A DNA stretch of 64,000 nucleotides. It comes from Brucella rhizosphaerae. Its GTDB lineage: Bacteria; Pseudomonadota; Alphaproteobacteria; Rhizobiales; Rhizobiaceae. Position 1 is the stretch's first letter; every line of letters begins with the position of its first letter. A program made the translations under genes and the position numbers. Location: the NCBI RefSeq assembly GCF_002252475.1, contig NZ_NNRK01000034.1:310001-374000 (forward strand). Direction: 5' to 3'. Below the pieces are notes generated by a model. That model saw only the letters and a list, made by a program, of their open reading frames with translations, was not told the origin of the DNA and made no database searches. This document shows, in pieces, positions 29,062 through 37,342 of the stretch.

Positions 29062-30696
29062 ATGCAGGAAATAACGACAAGCGCCGCAAAAATGGCGCGT
29101 AAGAATGTGAAGGCAGGCGAGACGATGGCAATGATGACTGGTAAGTCGACGGCAACGATGGGTGATGATGCGCATGCGAACCGTAACCATGGATCTTCTG
29201 CTACTGGAAAAGAAAACAGCCTCATGGTGAGCGCTGGTAATGTCGTCGGCGATGACGTCTTTGAACGTCTGACAGCAAAGCTGAAAGCTCGTGTTGGCAG
29301 CGAGATCTATTCAAGCTGGTTTGGCCGTCTGAAGCTCGACGATCTGTCCAAAAGCGTAGTTCGCCTGTCGGTTCCGACAGCGTTCCTGCGCTCATGGATC
29401 AACAATCATTATTCTGAACTGCTGACCGAACTCTGGCAGGAAGAAAACGCGCAGATCCTCAAAGTGGAAGTGGTCGTGCGCGGAGTGAGCCGTGTCGTTC
29501 GCACCGCAGCACCTGCTGAAACCAACGAGACCATTGACGCCAAGTCATCGTCCGTTATGCGCGAAAAGGTCGTTTTCCCTGTTGGTCAGCCAAGTGCTGA
29601 AAGGCGCGGTTCGACAGTTGTGGCAGAATCGGCATCCGGTTCGGTTCTCGGCTCCCCACTTGATCCGCGTTACACGTTTGATTCTTTCATCGATGGTGCA
29701 TCCAACCGCGTGGCTCTTGCCGCCGCCCGCACTATTGCAGAAGCAGGCTCAAGTGCTGTGCGCTTCAACCCGCTTTTCATCCACGCTTCTGTCGGTCTTG
29801 GTAAGACTCACCTTTTGCAGGCGATTGCGGCAGCCGCCTTGCAGCGTCAGGAAAAGGCCCGCGTCGTTTATCTGACTGCTGAATATTTCATGTGGCGTTT
29901 TGCGACCGCGATTCGCGACAACAATGCGCTTTCTTTCAAAGAGCAGCTGCGCGACATCGACCTGCTCGTCATCGACGACATGCAGTTCCTGCAGGGCAAG
30001 TCGATCCAGCATGAGTTCTGCCATCTTCTCAACACGCTGCTCGATAGCGCCAAGCAGGTTGTTGTTGCTGCTGACCGTCCGCCTTCGGAACTGGAATCAC
30101 TTGATGTCCGCGTTCGCTCGCGTCTTCAGGGTGGTGTTGCTCTCGAAGTTGCAGCGCCTGATTATGAAATGCGCGTCGAAATGCTGCGCCGTCGTCTCGC
30201 GACAGCCCAGGTTGAAGATTCAAGCCTCCACATTGACGATGATATCCTCGCCCATGTTGCCCGCACTGTCACCGGATCGGGTCGCGAGCTGGAAGGCGCT
30301 TTCAATCAGCTTCTGTTCCGTCAGTCGTTCGAGCCGAATCTTTCCATCGACCGTGTCGATGAGCTGCTTGGCCATCTGACCCGCGTTGGCGAACCAAAGC
30401 GTATTCGTATCGAAGAAATTCAGCGCATCGTTGCCCGTCATTACAACGTGTCGAAGCAGGACCTGCTTTCCAACCGTCGCACGCGCACCATCGTAAAGCC
30501 GCGTCAGGTTGCAATGTATCTTGCCAAGATGCTGACCCCGCGTTCGCTTCCTGAAATCGGTCGTCGTTTTGGCGGACGCGATCATACCACGGTGCTTCAT
30601 GCTGTGCGTAAGATCGAAGATCTGGTCGGCGCTGATGGCAAGCTGGCACAGGAACTCGAGCTGCTGAAGCGCCTCATCAACGATCAAGCTGCCTGA
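29062..30696 (+). CDS. dnaA: Chromosomal replication initiator protein DnaA
   Basis: AAA+ ATPase that melts the origin and loads the helicase. Domain I begins near residue 66 ([25 protein letters not shown]). The AAA+ core follows, with [15 protein letters not shown], Walker A GLGKTHL and Walker [11 protein letters not shown], and then domain IV with the DnaA signature [16 protein letters not shown]. The longest frame has 544 residues, with about 60 Met-rich, low-complexity residues before domain I. Internal starts exist (for example ATG 29224, giving 490 residues) and no start has a strong ribosome binding site, so the start is uncertain. Confidence 0.95.
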   Translation: MQEITTSAAKMARKNVKAGETMAMMTGKSTATMGDDAHANRNHGSSATGKENSLMVSAGNVVGDDVFERLTAKLKARVGSEIYSSWFGRLKLDDLSKSVVRLSVPTAFLRSWINNHYSELLTELWQEENAQILKVEVVVRGVSRVVRTAAPAETNETIDAKSSSVMREKVVFPVGQPSAERRGSTVVAESASGSVLGSPLDPRYTFDSFIDGASNRVALAAARTIAEAGSSAVRFNPLFIHASVGLGKTHLLQAIAAAALQRQEKARVVYLTAEYFMWRFATAIRDNNALSFKEQLRDIDLLVIDDMQFLQGKSIQHEFCHLLNTLLDSAKQVVVAADRPPSELESLDVRVRSRLQGGVALEVAAPDYEMRVEMLRRRLATAQVEDSSLHIDDDILAHVARTVTGSGRELEGAFNQLLFRQSFEPNLSIDRVDELLGHLTRVGEPKRIRIEEIQRIVARHYNVSKQDLLSNRRTRTIVKPRQVAMYLAKMLTPRSLPEIGRRFGGRDHTTVLHAVRKIEDLVGADGKLAQELELLKRLINDQAA

Positions 30697-30715
30697 TCGG
30701 TAGAAATTCGTTAAA

Positions 30716-30760
30716 AAGCCTGCGCCGTGTCGTTTTGCGATGCGGCGTGGGCTTGCTTTT
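30716..30760 (+). terminator. Hairpin terminator of dnaA
   Basis: Arms AAGCC-TG-CGCCG and CGGCG-TG-GGCTT form a two-part stem with a symmetric 2x2 internal loop, followed by GCTTTT. It lies 20 bases after the dnaA stop codon, in the 176-base gap before dnaN. Confidence 0.7.
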
Positions 30761-30872
30761 CAGCTGCAATATCTGCCACTTTAGCAAACCTTCTGGCGCT
30801 TGTGCGCCTTATTGATGGGGGCATCTGCCCGTTACGCGGTTGCCCTGTCCTAGAGAGCGAGTGCGTTTCAAT

Positions 30873-31991
30873 ATGCGTGTTACCCTAGAGCGATCAAACC
30901 TTCTCAAGTCACTCAACCACGTCCACCGTGTCGTGGAGCGTCGCAACACCATTCCGATTCTGTCCAATGTGCTTCTGCAAGCCGAAGGCGCAAGCCTCGC
31001 GCTCAAGGCAACCGACCTTGATCTTGAAGTGAACGAAGCAACTGCTGCCAGGGTCGAACAGGCCGGAGCAACCACGGTTCCAGCGCATCTTCTCTACGAT
31101 ATCGTGCGCAAGCTGCCTGATGGCGCAGAAGTCATGCTGTCGACCAACCCTGATGGCGGCTCAATGTCGGTCATCTCTGGCAAGTCGTCGTTCCGCCTGC
31201 AATGCCTGCCACAGTCGGATTTTCCCGAACTGACAGCCGGTTCTTTCACACATTCCTTCCGCATTGATGCGCAGGCTTTGAAGCGTCTCATCGATCGCAC
31301 ACAGTTTGCAATCTCGACGGAAGAAACCCGCTATTATCTCAATGGCATCTATTTCCACGCCATTGAAAGCGATGGTGCGCTGAAGCTGCGTGCAGTTGCG
31401 ACCGATGGCCACCGCCTTGCTCGCGCTGAACTGGAAGCACCATCGGGCACCGAAGGCATGCCGGGCATTATCATTCCGCGCAAGACGGTTGCTGAGCTGC
31501 AAAAACTCGTTGATGTGCCTGACACGATGGTGTCGGTTGAGTTGTCGGATGCAAAGATCCGTTTCACGGTTGGTTCGGTCGTTCTCACTTCCAAGCTGAT
31601 CGATGGCACATTCCCGGATTACCAGCGTGTGATTCCTTCGGGTAATGACAAGAAGCTGACGATCAGCCGTCAGGATTTTGCAGCTTCCGTTGATCGCGTT
31701 TCTACAATTTCCAGCGAACGCGGCCGTGCGGTTAAGCTCTCCATTGCTGATGGTCAGCTCACACTGACGGTCAACAATCCCGATTCGGGCAGTGCGACTG
31801 ACGAACTGGCTGCCGATTACGATGCCGATCCGATCGATATCGGCTTCAATTCGAAATATCTGCTCGATATTACCAGTCAGCTTTCAGGCTCAGAAGCCGT
31901 ATTCATGCTGGCGGACGCCGGTTCACCGACGCTGGTCCGCGATACGGGCGATGCAGATGTGCTGTATGTTCTGATGCCGATGCGCGTTTAG
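30873..31991 (+). CDS. dnaN: DNA polymerase III subunit beta (sliding clamp)
   Basis: Ring-shaped processivity clamp of DNA polymerase III. The ATG at 30873 gives 372 residues (MRVTLERSNLLKSLNHVHRV); an upstream extension from TTG 30840 is rejected because the family starts here. The three clamp domains are visible, with FAISTEETRYYLNGIYFH and the C-terminal VLYVLMPMRV. It follows dnaA and precedes recF in the classic order. Confidence 0.97.
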   Translation: MRVTLERSNLLKSLNHVHRVVERRNTIPILSNVLLQAEGASLALKATDLDLEVNEATAARVEQAGATTVPAHLLYDIVRKLPDGAEVMLSTNPDGGSMSVISGKSSFRLQCLPQSDFPELTAGSFTHSFRIDAQALKRLIDRTQFAISTEETRYYLNGIYFHAIESDGALKLRAVATDGHRLARAELEAPSGTEGMPGIIIPRKTVAELQKLVDVPDTMVSVELSDAKIRFTVGSVVLTSKLIDGTFPDYQRVIPSGNDKKLTISRQDFAASVDRVSTISSERGRAVKLSIADGQLTLTVNNPDSGSATDELAADYDADPIDIGFNSKYLLDITSQLSGSEAVFMLADAGSPTLVRDTGDADVLYVLMPMRV

Positions 31992-32010
31992 GGCGTCGAT
32001 ATTCAGGCTC

Positions 32011-32106
32011 TGGCGGCCTGAAAATGGCGCTTTCCTTCGCTTCCGGTGCTCAATACGTTCAGTACGCTGCGCTCCGGTTCTCGAAAATCACCATTTTCGG
32101 CTGGCC
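32011..32106. repeat. Imperfect long inverted repeat between dnaN and recF
   Basis: Left arm TGGCGGCCTGAAAATGG (32011-32027) pairs imperfectly with the right arm CCATTTTCGGCTGGCC (32091-32106). Between them are two similar segments, CGCTTCCGGTGCTC and CGCTCCGGTTCTC. No terminator-type T-run follows. It may be another dispersed palindromic element of this genome. Confidence 0.5.
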
Positions 32107-32143
32107 ATAACCAGAATAGCAACAGCTCCCAAAGAAGCGGATT

Positions 32144-33310
32144 GTGGAAACAAGAAACAACATAGAGAGCCGTCCGGATCGAGTCTCGGTCCGGCGGCTT
32201 AAACTTTCTGATTTTCGCAATTATGCGGAACTCACGCTGCCGCTTGGTCCGGGCCATGTGGTGCTGACCGGCGAAAACGGTTCAGGGAAAACCAATCTCA
32301 TCGAAGCTTTGTCCTTCCTGTCGCCAGGCAGGGGGCTGCGGCGCGCGTCTTATGACGATGTTGCACGCGTGAATGGTCCTGAAATTCGACATGATGGCTT
32401 TGCCATTCACGCGTCGCTCGATTGCATGATCTATGGCGATGCCGAGATCGGAACAGGTACGGCAGGCGGCGGCGAAGGTGGCCGCAAGGTCCGCATCAAT
32501 GGCGTTGCTGCATCGGGCGATGAACTGCTCGATTATGCACGTGTTCTCTGGGTTGTTCCATCGATGGATGGCTTGTTCACCGGTGGAGCATCGGATCGGC
32601 GGCGCTTTCTTGATCGTATGGTGCTTGCCATTGATACCGGGCACGGCAAGCGCGTACTGGATTATGAAAAAGCGATGCGCTCGCGCAATCGGCTGCTGAG
32701 TGACGGAAGCAGCGATAATCAGTGGCTTGAGGCTATTGAAAGCCAGATGGCAGAACTCGGCATTGCGATCGCTGCGGCTCGCGCCGAAGCGATGCGCATG
32801 ATTGCGGCGATGATTGAGCGACTGCCAAATGAGGGGCCATTTCCCAAAGCCGACTGCTTTCTCGAAGGGTCGCTCGAACAGCGGATTGGTGTGGAAGCAG
32901 CGCTTGATCTTGAAGAGGATTTTCGGCGCACCTTGCGCGAAGGGCGTGTGCGTGATCGCGCTGCCGGGCGCACTTTGGATGGGCCGCATCGTACTGATCT
33001 AATCGTTCAGCATCGGCCCAAATCCATGCCTGCAGCCCTTTGTTCCACCGGCGAGCAAAAGGCATTGCTGATCGGCCTCATTCTGGCTCATGCACGGCTG
33101 ACCGGCGAGCTATCAGGTATGGCACCGATCCTCTTGCTTGATGAAATTGCGGCTCATCTCGATACCGGGCGCCGTGCGGCACTGTTCGGTATTCTCGATG
33201 ATCTGGGCGGGCAGGCTTTCATGACCGGAACCGACCGTTCGTTGTTTGAAGCGCTTGAAGGTGATGCCCAGTTTTTCAATGTCGCAACAGGTGAACTCAC
33301 CAGACTTTGA
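32144..33310 (+). CDS. recF: DNA replication and repair protein RecF
   Basis: SMC-like ATPase that acts with RecOR to load RecA at gapped DNA. The 388-residue protein starts with GTG 32144 and has LKLSDFRNYAELTL, Walker A GENGSGKTNLIEALSF at about residues 42-57, the ABC signature region in LCSTGEQKALLIGLILA, and Walker B PILLLDEIAAHLD. The order dnaA-dnaN-recF is conserved, but gyrB does not follow; moeB starts 50 bases downstream. Confidence 0.94.
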   Translation: METRNNIESRPDRVSVRRLKLSDFRNYAELTLPLGPGHVVLTGENGSGKTNLIEALSFLSPGRGLRRASYDDVARVNGPEIRHDGFAIHASLDCMIYGDAEIGTGTAGGGEGGRKVRINGVAASGDELLDYARVLWVVPSMDGLFTGGASDRRRFLDRMVLAIDTGHGKRVLDYEKAMRSRNRLLSDGSSDNQWLEAIESQMAELGIAIAAARAEAMRMIAAMIERLPNEGPFPKADCFLEGSLEQRIGVEAALDLEEDFRRTLREGRVRDRAAGRTLDGPHRTDLIVQHRPKSMPAALCSTGEQKALLIGLILAHARLTGELSGMAPILLLDEIAAHLDTGRRAALFGILDDLGGQAFMTGTDRSLFEALEGDAQFFNVATGELTRL

Positions 33311-33360
33311 GACAAAATATCCGCTGACAGACGGCTTTAACGAGCCTATGTTCAAGCATC

Positions 33361-34131
33361 ATGAATGCACGATCAAAGTCTTTTTCATCCGAAGAACTGG
33401 AGCGCTATGCGCGCCATATCGTGTTGCCGGAAATCGGCGGCCCGGGCCAGCAGATGCTGAAAGCAGCCCGCGTCCTTGTTGTGGGCGCAGGCGGGCTTGG
33501 CGCGCCAGTGCTGCAATATCTGGCTGCGGCGGGTATTGGCACGCTTGGCCTTGTCGATGATGACACGGTTTCGTTGTCAAACCTGCAAAGACAGGTGATC
33601 CATGACACAGAAAGCGTTGGTCAGGCGAAGGTCGACAGCGCCAAGGCTTCGATTGCCCGCATCAATCCGCATGTGAAGGTTGAAAGCCATCCGTTGCGGT
33701 TAAATGGCGAGAACGCACAAGCTCTCATCGGCGACTATGATGTTGTTGTCGATGGTTCGGACAATTTTGCCACTCGTTACGCGCTGGCGGATGCTGCGGC
33801 TGTAGCACAACGTCCACTCGTTACGGGCGCGATGGGCCGCTTTGACGGCACAGTTACAGTGCTTATGCCTTATGCCAATGGTGCCGACGGTAATCCCAAT
33901 CCTTCCTATCGCGATCTGTTTCCAGACATGCCGCCACCGGGTTCTGTTCCGACTTGCGCGGAAGCAGGTGTTCTGGGTGTCTTACCGGGGGTGATCGGCA
34001 GCTTGCAGGCTATGGAAGTGATCAAGCTGGTGACGGGGATCGGCGAGCCTCTTGTTGGTCGGCTTCTGCTCTACAATGCATTGAACGTGCGGTTCGAAAT
34101 CATCCGCTATAAGGCACGTAAACCCAAATGA
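33361..34131 (+). CDS. moeB: ThiF/MoeB family adenylyltransferase
   Basis: E1-like enzyme that adenylates the C-terminus of a sulfur-carrier protein (MoaD or ThiS) for molybdopterin or thiamine synthesis. The 256-residue protein has the nucleotide motif VLVVGAGGLGAPVLQYLAAAG at about residues 36-56, the conserved DDTVSLSNLQRQ at about 64-75, VVDGSDNF, and a Cys in VPTCAEAGVLG. The paired CxxC zinc motifs of E. coli MoeB are not seen. It overlaps the next gene by 4 bases. Whether MoaD or ThiS is the partner cannot be told. Confidence 0.86.
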   Translation: MNARSKSFSSEELERYARHIVLPEIGGPGQQMLKAARVLVVGAGGLGAPVLQYLAAAGIGTLGLVDDDTVSLSNLQRQVIHDTESVGQAKVDSAKASIARINPHVKVESHPLRLNGENAQALIGDYDVVVDGSDNFATRYALADAAAVAQRPLVTGAMGRFDGTVTVLMPYANGADGNPNPSYRDLFPDMPPPGSVPTCAEAGVLGVLPGVIGSLQAMEVIKLVTGIGEPLVGRLLLYNALNVRFEIIRYKARKPK

Positions 34132-34628
34132 CGGCTCTCCGCATTTGCCTCATCGGTTCGGATTCTCATCGCTGGGAAGATCTTCTCGGGGTCATTCAGG
34201 AGAGTTTTGCCTATATGGATGGTGTTATTGATCCACCCTCTTCCGCGCACAATCTGACGGCAGATAATCTGCGGGAGAAGGCGAAAGACGAAACGGGCTT
34301 CGCAGCCTTCATTGGTGAAAAACTGGTAGGTTGTGTGTTCATCAAGGAAAAAGATGATCACTTTTATCTTGGCAAGCTTGCAGTCGCACCCGGCTTTGAA
34401 GGTCAGGGCATTGGGCGTAAGCTCATAGAAAAGGCTGAGCAGTACACGGTCGCGCGTGGCAAGCCGGTGATGGAGCTGCAGACGCGCATTGAGCTTACGC
34501 GCAATCATGCCGTCTTTGGGAAACTAGGCTATCGTAAAGTAGCGGAAACCGCTCATCCAGGCTTTACGCGCATAACATCGATCACCATGCGCAAGGAGAT
34601 CACGCGTGGCACTGACATTAACGCATGA
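34128..34628 (+). CDS. GNAT family N-acetyltransferase
   Basis: A 166-residue GNAT protein with the acetyl-CoA loop LAVAPGFEGQGIGRKLIEKAE at about residues 84-104 and the C-terminal NHAVFGKLGYRKVAET. It overlaps moeB by 4 bases at its start and the aconitase-X gene by 23 bases at its end, so it is translationally coupled to both. The substrate is unknown. Confidence 0.84.
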   Translation: MTALRICLIGSDSHRWEDLLGVIQESFAYMDGVIDPPSSAHNLTADNLREKAKDETGFAAFIGEKLVGCVFIKEKDDHFYLGKLAVAPGFEGQGIGRKLIEKAEQYTVARGKPVMELQTRIELTRNHAVFGKLGYRKVAETAHPGFTRITSITMRKEITRGTDINA

Positions 34629-35865
34629 AGAGCATTCGATAGCAGCAGGAGAGCAGGGGGAAGGCGCGGCGATGGCGATGCGTATTGTCGCCGATACAGC
34701 CCGCCTGATGGGAGCGCCACGCCTTATCCCGATAGCGTCCGCGCATATTGACGGTGCGCTCTATCACGGGGACAGCGGTACGCTGTTTGCCGAACGACTG
34801 GTTGATGGTGGTGCAAAAGCGAAAGTGCGCGCAACGCTCAATGTCGGTTCCATCGATCTCACCGGCTGCTCGCACAATTTGCTGCCGCAGCATGAGGCGG
34901 AAATGGCCAGGCGCATGATGCGCGCCTATATCAAGCTTGGTTGCGAGCCGACATGGACCTGTGCGCCCTATCAGGCGGGCCATCGCCCGAAAAAGGGAAC
35001 CGATGTTGCGTGGGGCGAATCGAACGCCGTTGTATTCTGTAATTCCGTGCTCGGCGCTCGGACCAACCGTTACGGCGATTTCCTCGATATAGCCTGCGCC
35101 ATTGCCGGATGTGCACCGGATTACGGTCTTCATCGCACTGAGAATCGCCGCGCAACAGTTGTTCTCGATATTTCGGCTATTGATCCTGTGTTTCTTGGCT
35201 CTGAAGTTGCCTGGCCCATCCTGGGCAATCTGTTCGGACGCAGTGTGGGCACAAATGTTGGCGTGGTGGCGGGAGCCGGGTTGCACCCGGACGAAGATGC
35301 GCTGAAAGCCTTTGGCGCTGCCGCTGCATCGGTGGGTTCAGTCGGGCTTTTCCATGTTGCTGGTGTGACGCCGGAAGCCCCTGATCTTGAAACTGCTCTT
35401 CAGCATCAAAGCCCTGAAGGCATCATTCATGTAACGCAGGAGATGATTGAGGCCACGCGCAAACGTTTGTCGACAGTTGATCATGTGGATGTGATCGATG
35501 CGGTCGCCATCGGCAGTCCGCATCTGTCGATTGCTGAGTTTGACCGTCTTGAACGTGCCATTGCTGGCCGTAAGCTTGCGGTGCCGCTTTATGCATGCAC
35601 CGGACGTCATGCGCTTGTGGAGCTGGAAAAACATGGACGCAGGCAAGAGCTTGAAAAAGCCGGCGTGGTGATCGTGGCAGATACATGCGTGGTGGTAACA
35701 CCTATTTTGCCGACTAAGGATGATGCCGTCCTCATGACCAATTCTGGCAAGTTCGCCCATTATGCACCGGGGAATACTGGCTATGGTGTGCTCTATGGGT
35801 CGCTTGAAGAATGCGTTGAAAGTGCAGTCGCAGGCCGTCCCATATTTGCGAGGCAGGCAGCATGA
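34606..35865 (+). CDS. Aconitase X catalytic (large) subunit, possible cis-3-hydroxy-L-proline dehydratase
   Basis: A 419-residue AcnX/DUF521 protein. Biochemically studied members in Agrobacterium, Azospirillum and Pseudomonas dehydrate cis-3-hydroxy-L-proline; archaeal relatives act on phosphomevalonate. The start is GTG 34606 behind AAGGAGATCAC. Candidate Fe-S ligands are Cys in TGCSHNL, TCAPYQ, FCNSVLGARTNRYGD and VADTCVVVTP, and NSGKFAHYAPG near the C-terminus is typical. The small subunit follows with a 4-base overlap, as in the two-subunit bacterial form. The substrate assignment is inference. Confidence 0.82.
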   Translation: MALTLTHEEHSIAAGEQGEGAAMAMRIVADTARLMGAPRLIPIASAHIDGALYHGDSGTLFAERLVDGGAKAKVRATLNVGSIDLTGCSHNLLPQHEAEMARRMMRAYIKLGCEPTWTCAPYQAGHRPKKGTDVAWGESNAVVFCNSVLGARTNRYGDFLDIACAIAGCAPDYGLHRTENRRATVVLDISAIDPVFLGSEVAWPILGNLFGRSVGTNVGVVAGAGLHPDEDALKAFGAAAASVGSVGLFHVAGVTPEAPDLETALQHQSPEGIIHVTQEMIEATRKRLSTVDHVDVIDAVAIGSPHLSIAEFDRLERAIAGRKLAVPLYACTGRHALVELEKHGRRQELEKAGVVIVADTCVVVTPILPTKDDAVLMTNSGKFAHYAPGNTGYGVLYGSLEECVESAVAGRPIFARQAA

Positions 35866-36284
35866 ATGAAGCCGCTTTCACATCATCCGTTCTCGTTGCT
35901 GGAAAGCCTGCACGAGCTGATGCGCTGGTCCTCTCAGCACCAATCAGTTTCTGGGGCGGTGTTGATCCCAAAACCGGTCGTATCGCTGATGTTCGTCATC
36001 CGGAACATGGGCAGAGCATTTCGGGCTACATCTTATGTCTGCCCGGCACCATAGGTTCATCTTCTGCCGCAGCCGTGTTGCTCGAACTGGTTCATGCTGG
36101 CCTAGCACCAGCAGCAATCGTTCTGCATGAACCAGATGCCATTCTTCTTCTTGGTCTCATCGTAGCACGCGAAATGGGGCATGACGTGCCGATGGCCGTG
36201 GAATTTGACCGGGAGGCTCAAAAGAAACTCGCCGGCCATCAAGTGACGGTCGGCGAGGATGGAAAAATTTCTATTGCGACTTAG
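35862..36284 (+). CDS. Aconitase X swivel-domain (small) subunit, DUF126
   Basis: A 140-residue protein with the swivel-domain signature GYILCLPGTIGSSSAAAVLLEL at about residues 54-75 (the GSSSA loop contributes the catalytic Ser) and the conserved ISFWGGVDPKTG at about residues 28-39. It forms the functional enzyme with the large subunit. The TAG stop codon coincides with the first bases of a two-hairpin repeat that separates it from the converging ghrA gene. Confidence 0.85.
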   Translation: MNEAAFTSSVLVAGKPARADALVLSAPISFWGGVDPKTGRIADVRHPEHGQSISGYILCLPGTIGSSSAAAVLLELVHAGLAPAAIVLHEPDAILLLGLIVAREMGHDVPMAVEFDREAQKKLAGHQVTVGEDGKISIAT

Positions 36285-36385
36285 AGCATAATCAGACCGG
36301 AGTGAAACGAGGATCGATAAGATTATGCTTAAAATAAAAGGATTTAGAGCGCCGATCTGATTCAATCAGATCGAAACGCGCTCTA
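36282..36385. repeat. Two-hairpin composite repeat, complete copy between converging genes
   Basis: Module B: GCATAATC / GATTATGC (36286-36328). The linker is TTAAAATAAAAGGATT. Module A: TAGAGCGC / GCGCTCTA with inner GATCTGATT / AATCAGATC (36345-36385). Read inward from either end the element starts TAGAGC, and the TAG is used as stop codon by both flanking genes (36282-36284 on the + strand, 36385-36383 on the - strand). It may also end transcription in both directions. Confidence 0.8.
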
Positions 36386-37342
36386 ATATTGCGTGGTGCG
36401 ATCCACCACGTTTTCCAAGGTTCCGTCGCGCTCGAAAGCTTCAATCTGACGGATGATCTGTGGAACGAGTGCCATAGCTGACGAGCTTGCAGCCGAATGC
36501 GGGGTGATCGTCACCTTCGGATGTGTCCAAAGCGGGCTGTCTGCTGGCAGCGGTTCCTGATTGAATACATCGAGTGTCACCGCCGAAAGCAGTCCGCGAT
36601 CAAGGGCCGCCAGAATATCCGCTTCGTTCTGCAATCCACCACGGCCAGCATTGATCAGCACAGGTGCGCCAAGCGGCCCATCGCTTTTCAATTGCGCAAA
36701 CATGGTCATGGACAGAATGCCTTTGGTGTCAGGGGTCAAAGGCAGAAGACAGACGAAAATATCAGCCGTTTTGAGAAAGCGTGCGAAGCCTTCCTTGCCA
36801 TCAAAGCTCTGAACGCCCTCAATTTCCTGCGGACGACGGCTCCAGCCCGTGACATTGAAGCCGAGCGTCTTGAGCTTCGCTGCTGCATCGCGACCGAGAA
36901 CTCCCAGTCCCATGATGCCGACAGTCACTTCATGGGCTGCCGGTTGGCGCGGGTCTTCATGCCAGACACGGTTCTTCTGCTGCTTGCGGTAATTTGGGCC
37001 AAGACGATGATGATCGAGTACCTGCCAGACCACATATTCGGTCATTCGCATGGTGAGATCATCGGATATGACACGCACAAGTGGCACATCTGGAACATGC
37101 GGGTCATGGAAGACATGGTCCACACCAGCGCCAAGCGAGAAGATCACCTTGAGATTTGGAAGATTGGTCAGCGAGCCGGGCTTTTGCTTCCAAACAAGCG
37201 CGTATTCGATGCTCGGATCGGTCTCGCCACGTTCTGTCACCACATTGCGCTCAGGCGAATGTGCTTTGAAACTATCCAGCCAGACCGTGGGGTCCCATTT
37301 GGTTATAGCTAGAAGGATGTTTCCCTTATTATTATCTGTCAT
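36383..37342 (-). CDS. ghrA: Glyoxylate/hydroxypyruvate reductase A type dehydrogenase
   Basis: NAD(P)H-dependent reductase of glyoxylate and hydroxypyruvate. The 319-residue protein has FSLGAGVDHVF, the Rossmann loop VGIMGLGVLGRDAAAKLKTLG at about residues 142-162 and the catalytic residues Arg (INAGRGGLQNE), Glu (DVFNQEPLP) and His (ITPHSAA). It overlaps the end of the ABC ATPase gene by 4 bases, so it is the last gene of the peptide-transporter operon, an unusual partner. Confidence 0.87.
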   Translation of the reverse strand: MTDNNKGNILLAITKWDPTVWLDSFKAHSPERNVVTERGETDPSIEYALVWKQKPGSLTNLPNLKVIFSLGAGVDHVFHDPHVPDVPLVRVISDDLTMRMTEYVVWQVLDHHRLGPNYRKQQKNRVWHEDPRQPAAHEVTVGIMGLGVLGRDAAAKLKTLGFNVTGWSRRPQEIEGVQSFDGKEGFARFLKTADIFVCLLPLTPDTKGILSMTMFAQLKSDGPLGAPVLINAGRGGLQNEADILAALDRGLLSAVTLDVFNQEPLPADSPLWTHPKVTITPHSAASSSAMALVPQIIRQIEAFERDGTLENVVDRTTQY

